Shown here piece by piece: positions 9,904 through 19,889 of a stretch of DNA of 64,000 nt. Made by a program: the position numbers and the translations under genes. Numbering within the stretch: the first letter of the stretch is position 1; every line of letters starts with the position of its first letter. Under the pieces are notes generated by a model, which was not told where the DNA came from, made no database searches, and saw only the letters and a program-made list of their open reading frames with translations. The stretch is from Filobasidium wieringae (Eukaryota > Basidiomycota > Tremellomycetes > Filobasidiales > Filobasidiaceae), in the NCBI GenBank assembly GCA_001600055.1, contig BCIV01000001.1, positions 1,791,774 through 1,855,773 on the forward strand, read 5' to 3'.

Positions 9904-11365
9904 TCACTGTCCTATCCCCCTGGACATGGACGATCCATCCAGAACAGGGCTCAAGCTCCTCCTCGGTCGTTCGACGATCGGATCGGTCGATTGTCTCAAT
10001 AAAGGTCCTACCCCCCTTGATCCCATCGTTCCCGTCAGCGTTCCCGTTGGTGTTCCCGTTCCAGCCCCAGTCCCGGAGTGGGAGACGATAGCGGGTGAAG
10101 AACTCCTACTCCTCTCTCTCCTCTTCCCCATCCCTCCCATCCCGTTCTGCCCCTGACCCACCGCCTGACCCTGAGCGGCAATCGAACTGGATCCCAACCC
10201 GACCCAAACCCTGACCCACCACCTCGCCCTAACCCTAGCCTCCCAGACCTTCTCGGCCCTCCTCCTCTCAAAGGCCGAGCGGTAGCGTTCATACCCTTCC
10301 TTGAAGGCGGGAGGGATTCGGGAGGAGAAGATGAGTTCTCCCCGTGGGTTCGTCGTCGTTGGGATCGGTGGGATCAGGGGGGGTGCCGTTGAGGACGGGG
10401 TGGAGGGACGGGGTGGGCTGGTCGTGCCGGTCGTGCTGATCGTTGATGGTTGTTGTGATGGTGGTACAGGCCCATTAACTCCTCTAGAATCCGTAAAACA
10501 TTTCCCCCTTTGTCCTAGCTGTCCTTGCCCCCCTTGTCCCAGCTGCCCTTGTCCCTGCATTTGCCCCTGACCCACCCACCCCCCAACCCAACCCATAACC
10601 GCACGTCCAAACCCACCCAAGATCCCCCCCTGCCTGCGCATGTTCAAGTGCATATTGATCGATCGGAGTGCTCGGTTGGCGTGTGGGACGTATCTGCAGA
10701 AGTGATCCATATCAACGAATGGATCGACCAGGACAAAAGAAAGAAAGAAAGAAAGAAAGATGGAAAGAACCCGGCCTCTCGACGTGCGACTCACTTGTTA
10801 GCGTAGACGATCCGTTCTTGATACATCCCCGAGGCGAAGAAGAGGACGAGCGTGACGAGCGCGACGGCGAGGAGTCCTTTGGTTAGGTACCGTACTAGGT
10901 GGAGCTGTTGCGTCGATCAGGGNNGGNGGGGNGGGGGGGGGGGGGGGGGGTTGTGATCAGATAATAGAACAGAAGAGATGAGAGAAGAAGAGGGACAGCT
11001 CACTTCGGAAGGATGGAATACCATTCGATGCGCTAGGAAAAAGATGCTTATGACTAACGAGACCAAGAACGCTACACCCCTCGTCCAATCGCCATCACAA
11101 CCACCAATCACCAATCACCAATCACCAATCAGTCCCGAACCTCTCAAGTACGCAAGTACCCCAGCGCCCCGGACCCACCCTCGTACCTCCTCCTCCGTCT
11201 GTTCAACATCTGAGCGTTCATCTTGAGCCTCTCTTCGAATAACAACAGGTCCTTGTAAGTGGTCGTGTCCGCCGAGGGGTACCAGGGTGCGTTCGGGTGG
11301 GGGAGATGGGCGGGGCGTTCGGAGAGGAGGGAAGAACGGGTTCGGTAGGATGGTGGGCGTGGCAT
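9904..11365 (-). CDS. SPO7: Spo7-like regulatory subunit of the Nem1 phosphatase
   Basis: Exons in transcript order: 11365-11179, 11071-11004, 10904-10795, 10693-9904; 384 aa. Spo7 anchors and activates Nem1 at the ER/nuclear membrane, and the complex dephosphorylates the phosphatidate phosphatase Pah1, controlling lipid synthesis and nuclear shape. Evidence: TYKDLLLFEERLKMNAQ followed by an arginine run, a first membrane helix (AFLVSLVISIFFLAH), a second (LLAVALVTLVLFFASGMY), then KYVPHANRALRSINMHLN, the family core. The C-terminal two thirds are Gly/Gln/Pro low complexity, except ELIFSSRIPPAFKEGYERYR, which is also typical. Intron 2 contains the only ambiguous bases of the window (10923-10932) beside a long G run. 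Divergent from the CoA ligase gene. Confidence 0.85.
10921..10950. other. Poly-G run with ambiguous bases
   Basis: A 30-base G tract with four Ns inside SPO7 intron 2. It looks like a homopolymer or sequencing/assembly artefact rather than biology. It does not affect the predicted protein because both flanking exons splice in phase. Confidence 0.8.
11101..11132. repeat. Short tandem repeat (CACCAAT)n
   Basis: Four to five copies of a 7-bp unit (ATCACCA) inside SPO7 intron 1. The reverse strand reads ATTGGTG, so each unit carries an ATTGG (CCAAT-box) core. It lies in an intron near the divergent promoter; any role is unproven. Confidence 0.7.
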
Positions 11366-11486
11366 TATTGTTGTGGGCGTGGTGGGCGTGGTGGTGTAGT
11401 GCGGTGGGTACGGTGAGTGACTGGAGAGAGGAAGCAGGTGTTATTCGTCACTACCGTACTGTGAACCAGTGTTATTGGGGAGACAG

Positions 11487-11510
11487 GTCACGTGACCGTA
11501 TCACGTGACC
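11487..11510. promoter_or_regulatory. Two adjacent CACGTG (E-box) palindromes
   Basis: GGTCACGTGACC (11487-11498) is a perfect 12-bp palindrome, followed by TCACGTGACC (11501-11510). The two CACGTG cores are 13 bp apart, a little over one helical turn, in the 338-bp spacer between the divergent SPO7 and CoA ligase genes. TCACGTGA is the known core bound by Cbf1/USF-type bHLH factors. The spacing suggests paired binding on one face of DNA. A TATA-like TTATATAT lies at about 11588-11596, about 110 bp before the CoA ligase ATG. Confidence 0.65.
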
Positions 11511-11703
11511 GTGGGTGTGGGGCAGAGATGCCGGGTGTGCGCCGGGTAATGATGCCGAATGGGTATAACCGGTGAGATCGACCTTTCTTTATATATTCAC
11601 TCACTCGCTCACTCGACAGCGACGGCAGCGACAACTGTCAGCTGGTATTTCCATTTCAAACATCAACCTCGCCATTTCAATTTCAACTTCCATTTCAACT
11701 ACC

Positions 11704-14097
11704 ATGCCATCGACCATCCTCAAATCACAGTACGAACTCGCTCCACTGCCATCCCCCTCGACGTCGGTATTTCAATTCCTACTCCCACAAAACATATCCA
11801 ATCCAGACCATAAAGCGTTCATCGCTGCGGAATCCGACGAGTCGTACACTCGGTCACAACTTCGAACGAACGCTCTGCGACTCGGAGCCGGAATCAAGAG
11901 CCTCTTCGGGCCCTCGCCGTCACCCTCATCCCCGGGGAAGAAGAACGTGGCGCTAGTGTTCAGTCCCAACTCGATCCATTACCCGTTGATCTTCTTCGCA
12001 CTCCAAGCGACGCTCACCATCGCCTCCCTCGCCAACGCCTCTTACACCCCCAAAGAGCTCATCCACCAGCTCAGGGATGGGAAACCTACCGTCCTCTTCG
12101 TCCATCCTGCACTCTGGCCTGTCGCTCAGAAATCCCTCCAGGCGCTGGAACGGGAACCGCACGAGTCTGGTTGGGTGAGACGGGTCAAGGTGTTCTTCAC
12201 CGTGCCGGCTAGAGAACTGCCCGAGGAGAACCCGCGCGGGATAAAGTCGTTCGAGTCGCTCTACGTGGATGAAAAGGAGGTGCGGGGGTGGAATGGTGAT
12301 GAGCTGGGGAAAGAGGGGGATTTGGAGACGGCCGTTTTATGTTATTCCAGTGGGACCGTGAGTCGTACTTCCCCCGTTCTCTTCTCCTCCTCCTCTCACT
12401 CTCCTCCTGGTCAAAACTGACACCCGCACCCGCGCGCGCACAGACCGGACTGGCAAAAGGAGTAGAGACGACTCATCGTAACCTGACCCACGTCTCCGTC
12501 ATGGCAAAGGGACTCATGATCCCCCTCAACCCGGATACTGACAAAGTCATCGGCGTCTTGCCTTACTTCCGTGAGTCCCTGGCCGCCTTGAGAGCGCGAG
12601 TGCTCAGGTGAGGATAGGATGAGAGGTTGATTTGATTTGGATATACGCGCGCGCGGTAGATATTTATGGGATGGTCAAGTGAGTATCGGCTTGTGCTTTT
12701 CAATCGATGATGGCCCCCGACCCTGACCCTGAACGCTCCGCTCCCCCTCAGACTGGTCTGTTTTCCTCTAGTGGTGGGAATCCCCAACGTCACGTTACCC
12801 AAATTCGACCCCCTCTTGTTCCTAAAGACGATCCAGACGTACCGTATCACCTGGGCCCTCCTCGTCCCCCCCATCCTCGTCGTCCTAGCGAACCACCCCA
12901 TAGTGGACGAGTACGACCTCTCCTCCCTCCGCAGTATCATGTGCGGTGCTGCCCCGCTCGGAGAGGGGCTCACTCGGAAGGCCATCCAGCGATTGAACAG
13001 GGGGAAGAAGGAGGGGGAAGGGTTGACCATCAGTCAAGGGTACGGGTTGACGGAGACTACCGCACCCTGCATGGCCGTAAAGGTCGAAGATTCCGTCCGA
13101 AAGATCGGATCCGCCGGGAAACTGTTCCCCGGACTGGAAGCCAAGTTGATCGATCTGGATGGGAACGCGATCCCCATCTCCTTTGAGGGGGAGGGGAGGA
13201 GGAGCAAGCCCGGAGAGTTTTGTCTGAGAGGGTCGACGGTGATGAAGGGGTATTGGAACAACCCAAAGGCGACGGAAGGGACGTTCTTGGAGGATGGGTG
13301 GTATAGGACCGGAGATATCGCAGAGGTGGACGAGGAGGGGTTCTTCTAGTGGGTAATCGTGTTCTTCTTTCGACCTGCTGGGGAACTGATTGGGACACGC
13401 GCCGGGGGTAGTATTGTGGATCGTCTCAAGGAGTTGATCAAGTATAAAGGATTCCAAGGTGAGTCCCCGATTCCAATTCATCCTTATCCCCACTCACAAG
13501 TCGCGTTCTGACAATCATCACCCTTACCAACCAACCCCCTTCACACAGTCCCCCCGGCCGATCTAGAGGCCCTCCTCCTAACCCACCCCAAGGTGGACGA
13601 TGTCGGTGTCATCGGGATCGCCTCGGAAGCACAGGCGACGGAACTCCCTAGAGCCTATATCGTCCCCCAAGGAGGACTGGCCAGGTGGAAAACCCAGGAA
13701 GAGAGGGAAGGGTTGGAACGGGAGATCATTGCGTGGGTCCAGGAGAATGTGAGTGTTATGCCGTTCGAGAATTGGCTGGAATGGGATGGACGACCTGGGA
13801 AAGGCATGCTGATGAGGTGATTGGGTAGGTGGCTAATCATAAACGTCTGAGAGGAGGGGTCGTTTTTGTCGATGCCATCCCGAAAAGGTAAGTAATCATC
13901 GCGTTCTTTCCCTTTCCCGCGAGAAACTAGAACTGACTCTCTTCTCTCTCTCTCTCTCTCTCTTTTCGGACCCCTCCCCGCTCTATAGTCCGGCAGGGAA
14001 GATCCTTCGACGTGAACTGAGGGAGATGGCAAAGGTCGATGGACAACAGGATTCCAACGCGCTCAACACGACTCAACAGAAGATTGCTAATCTTTGA
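11704..14097 (+). CDS. 4-coumarate-CoA ligase-like acyl-CoA synthetase
   Basis: Eight exons: 11704-12357, 12444-12570, 12660-12678, 12752-13348, 13412-13458, 13549-13748, 13829-13887, 13989-14097; 603 aa. An ANL-superfamily adenylate-forming enzyme that activates a carboxylic acid with ATP and transfers it to CoA. Motifs: P-loop YSSGTTGLAKGV (214-225; the usual PKG proline is alanine), GYGLTETT (363-370), YRTGDIAEVDEEGFFY, hinge DRLKELIKYKGFQ and the catalytic lysine in SPAGKILRREL (K572). The third exon is only 19 nt (completes HIYGMVK). The tail ends ANL, not a canonical SKL peroxisomal signal. An aromatic or medium-chain substrate is likely but not determinable. GC-rich coding sequence. 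Confidence 0.92.
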
Positions 14098-15577
14098 ACG
14101 TGAGGGGGATGAGATGGATCGATCGGGTTGGGACGGATTTGGACGGATTTGGATACTAAAGGAAGAAAAGCATGAAAGGAAAAGGAGAATATCGTTTGTA
14201 ATTGATAGGAATCGATTCATGTGTATTTTATAGCATTCGAGATCGCTTATACGTTCGAGAGCGGGTTGCCGGTATCGCCCCTTCTCGTGCAACATTGCGT
14301 ATACTCGGTTGGCTTTTTCTTCTTTGTATGGCCTTCACTGATGGAGTAGGTCGGCTTAGGATAGCCTTGATTTGTTTACACAGGGGTATGACCAAGGGCC
14401 ATTCGATATCCTAGATTTCTTTGTGGAGATGATAAGGAAATGAGGGAAAGAAGCTGGAGTTTGATGGTCCATGTCCCCTTTGCGATATTGTTCTCGTTTC
14501 CTTATGCGTGAAACCCAAAGGTGGTTTACCTTCTTTAGGGGCAGCGCCTGCCAAAAAAAAGGGAACAAGCAAGATCATCCTGGCTCGACGTCTCATTCAT
14601 TCCGATCGCTCTCTCCAGTCAGTCCCATCCCTGGTAGGCTTCCGGACGAGCAGGGGTAGTAGTGCAAGAGAAGGCTTCCGAGATGCACGTAGCGGTGTCT
14701 CCATTAACAAGCGGTGGGATGACCTTCTAGCACAAAGGTACACAAACTTAAACTTACAGAGCTTGTTCTCGGAATTTTAGGTGTCGCCGTTCCCACAAGC
14801 GCCAGATCAGTGGTCCTATTCGCCTCTCGAATGTCAACGATGATCCCGAATGATTTGTCAGACGACTGGATGCATACGATTATGCGTCACAATGATGTTG
14901 GAATTGACCTGGTTAGTAAACCGTCGATTCTAGGGTCATTGACTATTTATCCCTACAGTAAGATCCACTGTGTGACTCGTCAGTATCTCGCTCAACACCC
15001 GCGAGCTCGGCTCAATAACCCCGTGCGCGTGGTTCCAGGGTCAGAGCAAATGTCTTCAAGCACACTCCCGTCTCTCGAAATGAAACAAGATTCAGGAAGA
15101 ACAGTTCAAGAATGGGTTGCAAAACCCGAATACCTCCTCGTCCTGATGTCACATGGCTTTCAAACACGATACACTGCTGCATGTTTGGTAATTGTGTTGG
15201 CCGGATCGACAACGCACACGGCAGTTTTAGGACGTCGTCATACGGTTTGTTTCAGATCTTCCGAGTATCAAAGTCATTTCAGTATCAATCTCAGCGTTGT
15301 TTTCTCTGTTACATCGGTCTCGGATGTCTCCATTGAAGCCCCAAACGCCACCTTCGCTTCTTTTTCCTTATCTGCTTGGCCTGCTGGGGGAGGATCTCCT
15401 TCATGGTACATCTGTTATGACCGCGTGCAGACTTTACTGTGTTCAATTCCAAAACAGCCACGGATTGCCGAGCCGCAACCATACTGTTTCGGTAGTGATG
15501 AATCGAGAAATTCATATTATGCTAAGATTTTGTAATTGTGGAATATAAATTTTCTTGACAAAAGCCATATATCGGAA
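14098..15577. other. Long intergenic region with one doubtful ORF
   Basis: About 1.5 kb without a recognisable gene. One open frame of 241 codons (14810-15535, +) starts MVLFASRMST. It is serine-rich, shows no recognisable motif and no flanking exon could be added, so it is probably chance. Nothing else supported. Confidence 0.4.
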
Positions 15578-15661
15578 AGCGTCGTGGTGTATTGGAAACA
15601 TGCTGGGCTCATACAATTATGGCGTTACCCAGAGTGAGAGGATCGATACCTCTCGACGCTA
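15578..15661 (+). tRNA. tRNA-Met (CAU), elongator type, with intron
   Basis: The acceptor stem AGCGTCG (15578-15584) pairs perfectly with CGACGCT (15654-15660) and the discriminator is A. The anticodon stem CTGGG/CCCAG closes loop CTCATAA, giving anticodon CAT at 15610-15612. A 13-nt intron (about 15614-15626) sits one base 3' of the anticodon, the canonical position. The T-stem AGAGG/CCTCT encloses ATCGATA, a variant of the usual TTCGANT loop. A T-run at 15666-15670 can end Pol III transcription. It lies in the opposite functional context to protein genes, as an isolated single tRNA. Confidence 0.8.
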
Positions 15662-15804
15662 ATGTCTTTTTGCCCGATTTCTTTTTGTATCCGAATCTTG
15701 TTGATTTTGTCACGATGTAGAGCATATGAATTCCGATCGAGTTATCTTTGATCATTACTACACAACAGGTGGGCTTGAGTCCATCGAATATACGCAAGAG
15801 AGAG

Positions 15805-17411
15805 ATGAGCCGGTCATCAGCAGACAAGAGGGACGTGTATTACCGTTTATGTGAGATGGGTCTCCTTCTCCGAACGCCGAACATGACTGACGAGGAACGG
15901 CATGGCTCTCTTAGGCAAGAGCGAAGGTGGGTCTGCTATGTATCGACACTGCTTGTCACCCCGCTGAGGTGTCTCCCTTGATAAATCAGGCTACAGAGCT
16001 CGGTCTGCATATAAACTACTACATCTAGGTAAAACTAAAGTGGGACCTCTTCGTCGTTGGGATGATGCTTATTAAAGATATTCTGTGGGCATCTTACAGA
16101 TGAAGAGTTCGACTTGTTTCGAGGGGTCAAAGTTGCTTGCGACTTCTGTGCTGCACCCGGATCATGGAGTCAAGTGCTTAGTAGGAAACTGAGGTAAGTT
16201 TCTATATGACTAGATTTCGATTGATGCTGAAGACTGGCTACATAGACCGGCTGGTAAGCAGGACCCAGCCAAGATTGTTTCCATCGATCTGCAGCCTATG
16301 GTAAGACTCTTACCTGCTTGTCAATTATCCGAGCTGATGCGAGGGTACTCTTGATGTATAGGCACCGCTTCCTGGAGTGACGATCATACATGCGGATATC
16401 ACATTACCTACGACGCACGACCTCATGATGAACGCAATGGGAGGGGAGAAGGCGGACCTCGCAGTATGCGATGGCGCCCCAGAAGGTGATCCAGGTCGCA
16501 TACTCGTTGTCATTGGTAATTCCCTCAGCTGAAACAATCTCTCGTTCGACACAAACAGTGACAGGCGTGCACGATCTGGATGCTTATCTCCATGCGCAAC
16601 TCCTCCTTGCGGTAAGCTTCAATATCTGGTAATAAATTCTGAAGCACCGCTTAAATCCACTACTATAGGCTACTACACTGGCACTTCCACTCCTTGCCCC
16701 TCATGCCACTCTGATATTCAAAGTCTTCCTTTCCCCCTCGGATCCGGCTGGGGAAGTCTTGATCTCGCAGCTGGAACCATTCTTCACTTCACCTCAGCGA
16801 GGTGACCCTACGATAGATGACACGAAGAAGAACCCTTACCTCAAAGGTGGATGCGAGATGAAGGGATACGACCAGTATGGACGAAGAGGGGGCGTCTGGG
16901 TGCGGAAGCCCCGTAGTAGTCGAGCAGGAAGTGCAGGTGAGCTTCCGTTGTCCGGCACGTTCTGACCCATTCCTGTTCGACTCACTCTGCTTCATCTGTA
17001 GAGCATTTCCTTGTATGCCGAAACTTCAATCCAGCATCTCTACCAGCCAACTTCGATTCGAAGGTTCTTACTCAGATTCAATCATTGTCTTTGGAGCCAC
17101 CAAAAGAAGCTCAGGGTGTACTCGTGGCTGAAGCGTCTCGTAACGATCAAAAGCAGATGACGAACGTGACGGTTCTGTACTTTGCTTCAATCCGAACGCA
17201 CCTGAAAGTAGAGCAGGAAACCTATCAAACCGTACCAACCCTAGTAGGGTTGAAGGATGAGATCATAGCTCGACATCCTGACCCTACGACGCGATCGATC
17301 TTGGAAGGTTCTATGTGGAGCGTTGGAGATGAGATGGCCGATTTGGAAGACGACGTCGAGCTGAAGGAAAGGGACGTTGTTGCTGTGATACCGCCAGTTA
17401 GTGGAGGATGA
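15805..17411 (+). CDS. TRM7: Trm7 tRNA 2'-O-methyltransferase fused to MoaD/MOCS2A sulfur carrier
   Basis: Eight exons: 15805-15859, 15990-16028, 16100-16193, 16246-16300, 16362-16485, 16559-16611, 16669-16936, 17002-17411; 365 aa, phases consistent. Residues 1 to about 260 are an FtsJ/Trm7 methyltransferase, which modifies ribose 32 and 34 of the tRNA anticodon loop: [32 protein letters not shown] (SAM site), [21 protein letters not shown] and KPRSSR; the catalytic K27-D118-K158-E230 set is complete. The last exon runs on without a stop into residues 282-365, a MoaD-type ubiquitin-like domain: [27 protein letters not shown] and [16 protein letters not shown], the thiocarboxylate-forming tail of molybdopterin synthase's small subunit. 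An in-frame ATG (17157) starts the MoaD part, so internal initiation is possible. The intron 1 donor (GTCTCC) is weak. Confidence 0.88.
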
Positions 17412-18191
17412 TCGCGTTTGATCTATAATTATTTTGACCATATCAGCGGAGCAGCGGTTTGATTGTAGCGGGTCTGTCGTATGACACAGCGACCATGTCA
17501 ACGATCCGGAAAACGAGACTGGGCGCTGGATCGCTCGCAGATGTAACAAAAAACGAGCCCTCCACAATCAACACGGGTTCATCATGCAACTGTGATTGGG
17601 TTCAGTCTACTCACTCTCTACATTCGGACTTGTCAGTAAATCGAGGGTTGAAGTGATTTTCGGAAGTATGCCCGTACGGAATGTACGGGCATAGCATAAC
17701 CCGGCGACATCCTGTGACTGGAGTCTGGCATCGTATGATGTACATTGGTTCTGGTATAGGAGCGATACAAGACAGTCTTGAAGGCAGAATGAGGGACTAC
17801 AGAAAGATTCGTAATAAGACACGCGGTTGGGAGTTGGCACACAAGGGGTCATCTCATGCAAAATCTGCTTGGCCGGAGGAAGATGCATGGTTTGGGATGG
17901 AGGTGGAGGAAACATGGTTTGCTCTTGTCCGGGTACAGCTGACTGAAACGCGAGTTGAGAAGTGCGCTCCAGAAAAACACCTACTGCTAGTGAACCACAG
18001 GTAGTACGGTCAATTGGTTCATTCGATTTCGATTATATCGGTTCAACATCTGGAGGAATGATACAGCTAGCTCAGGCATTATACTACGACTTCAAGCAGG
18101 GTAGAATAAAGGGTTCAAATACGAGAGGTGAGATAGGGAGTGTCGTTCGTGGAAAGAGGGAGGGTGTCGTCAAGTGCAAGAAGGGACACGT
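17412..18191. other. Intergenic, hairpin but no supported gene
   Basis: A 780-bp spacer between convergent 3' ends. Two overlapping open frames (17681-18004 and 17962-18240, +) show no recognised motif and could not be linked by convincing splice sites. A perfect inverted repeat is annotated separately at 17667-17693. Confidence 0.4.
17667..17693. repeat. Perfect 11-bp inverted repeat (hairpin)
   Basis: TATGCCCGTAC, a 5-base loop GGAAT, then GTACGGGCATA. The stem pairs at all 11 positions with 5 internal G-C pairs. It lies about 260 bp past the TRM7-MOCS2A stop codon in the spacer between convergent genes. It could be a 3'-end or boundary element, or chance. Confidence 0.7.
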
Positions 18192-19374
18192 TTACTTGAG
18201 GGGAACACCGGTGGATCCGTGTCCGTCGAGTTCTCGCTGATGCACGTACTTTCCGTTGTGCCAGACGAGACCGTGGGGACCCTTGGACTCGGGGTGCTTG
18301 TCAGCAACGTCGTAACCGCTGCCAGCTGCAGGTAGGGAAGAACAATGGATGAGTGCTCTGAAACGATGAAATACGAGTGAGCGTTCAGATGAACTTACAC
18401 TTCTGGTGCTCCTTCAACTCTTGCTTCAACTCGTCAATGGGACCGTTGTCGTGGTGGCCTTTTCCAGTCATCTTCTCGCTCAAAGACTCCTTCTTGGAGT
18501 GACCGGCACCGGCACCGACGCCAGCCAATCCAGCAGCACCAGCACCGACTCCGGCACCGGTTGCGAGACCAGTGGATCGGGCTCCAGTGGCAACACCGGT
18601 GGTACCGGTGGACTGACCGGGAGCAAAGTGGGTCTGTCCGGTGATGGAGTCGTTGACGATTCCCTCGTATCCGGAAGTGTGGTCCCTAGCACCGACATCG
18701 GCAACAACAGCGGAGGCGACACCGGTAGCACCTGCACCAGCGGCGAGGTTTCGTCCAGTGTGGGAAGAGGACTCGTGGTTGTGACCGAGACCAGAGCCGA
18801 CGTTGGTCTGCTCGTACTTTCCGTCACGAGACGAAGAGTCGTGGTGACCAGGAGCCAAAGCAGCCTTGACACCGGCAGCGTTAACACCACGGTCACCGGT
18901 CCTGTCTCCGGTCAAACCAGAGGTGGAGGAGTGGTGGTGGTGGTCACCCGTTCGGTCGGTCCCTACTCGGCTAGCATCGGATTCGAAAGCGGTGGGACCT
19001 CCGTGTCCTCCACCGATACCCTTGTCACCAGAGGTGGTGTTTCGGGCAGAAGTGTCGTACTTGTCGGTAGCGTTGGAAGCGGCGGCACCGACGGCGGTTC
19101 GGTGGGACTCTCCCTGGTTGTCACGGTGAGAGTGGTCGTGGGTACCGGAGAGGCCAGAAGATCCGGTGAGACCGTGAGTTCCGGTGGATCCTCCAGTGGT
19201 GGTAGTGGTGGCAGGGTGAGCAGGGAAAGAAGAGGTGGAACCTCCGCCGATCTGTTGGACAGTTTGTCAGAGACATGTCGCCGAGGCACCTAGAATGTTG
19301 CCTGTACTTACGGGGGCACCCAAGTTCAATCCATCAAGAGCTCCAGCGGGGTGAGAGATACGTTCGGTAGACAT
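18192..19374 (-). CDS. Glycine/histidine-rich hydrophilin-like protein
   Basis: Exons in transcript order: 19374-19312, 19251-18399, 18325-18192; 349 aa. The body is strongly hydrophilic and built from Gly, Ser, Thr, His and Asp, with a histidine run near DRTGDHHHHSS, repeated TGDRTGDRG, and one non-polar stretch of alternating Gly/Ala (ATGAGVGAGAAGLAG) like a glycine zipper. The C-terminal part is more ordered: IDELKQELKEHQK, then SGYDVADKHPESKGPHG and VWHNGKYVH. High glycine and hydrophilicity fit hydrophilins/LEA-like desiccation and stress proteins, but no named family is recognised. A TATATAAA box (minus strand, about 19490-19499) lies about 120 bp before the ATG and a CRE-like TGACGTAA at 19590-19597, suggesting inducible transcription. 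Confidence 0.75.
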
Positions 19375-19889
19375 TGTTATTCGAGGTATGTGTTTGTGGT
19401 AGGTGTTGTGGTTGTGGTGGTAGTGGTTGTTGTGGTAAAGCGTGTGAGGGGAAGCAGTTGGCGATATTGCGACGCTTTGCGAGTCGCGGTTTATATAGAA
19501 ATGACGCATTCTCCCGTTCTGCGACTGTTTGTTTCTCATCGAACATCCACGGACACGCTCTTCCTCCGCGTCATCGCTGCTTCCAACGATGACGTAACCG
19601 ACATCAATTTCGTCATCGCGCTCATCACATGCGGATGCAAAAAGTAGTCGTCAATTGCCAGAAACCGCCAGTTTCGTAGATCATCTTCGGGTTTAGCTTC
19701 CGCCTTTTGTTCGATCAGATACGGCAATAATGAAAGCTTGTGTACATCTCGGCTGATACCAACTAGTTTACAGAGTAACGCTACAAGCTACAAGGTTTCG
19801 TGACATCGTCTAAGCTCATTCATCAGCATCCCATCCTATCCATCCATCTTCCTGCTGCACACGCGACCGTCCATCTCGTCTCCTTCTCA
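19375..19889. promoter_or_regulatory. Promoter region of the hydrophilin-like gene
   Basis: A 515-bp spacer holding the hydrophilin leader (a GTGGTT-type repeat on the + strand, read as CAACCAC in the mRNA), the TATA box near 19495 and the CRE-like TGACGTAA at 19590-19597. The far half holds only short frames next to the 3' end of the RING-like gene. Confidence 0.5.

Noticed and set aside
10741..10762. (GAAA)n tract as a possible regulatory element
   Set aside because: It is a simple microsatellite within SPO7 intron 3, next to the exon edge, with no further signal.
14810..15535. 241-codon open frame between the CoA ligase and the tRNA
   Set aside because: Serine-rich without recognisable motif or conserved-looking blocks, no convincing splice partners or start context. 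A chance frame in a 1.5-kb spacer is the simpler reading.
17681..18240. Two overlapping + frames after the TRM7-MOCS2A gene
   Set aside because: No motif, and no in-phase splice that joins them into a plausible protein. Their overlap with the hydrophilin 3' end argues for chance.
18406..19293. 295-codon + strand frame through the hydrophilin gene
   Set aside because: It is antisense to a well-spliced gene of repetitive GC-rich composition; its Gly/Ser/Val-rich translation is the mirror of the real codons.
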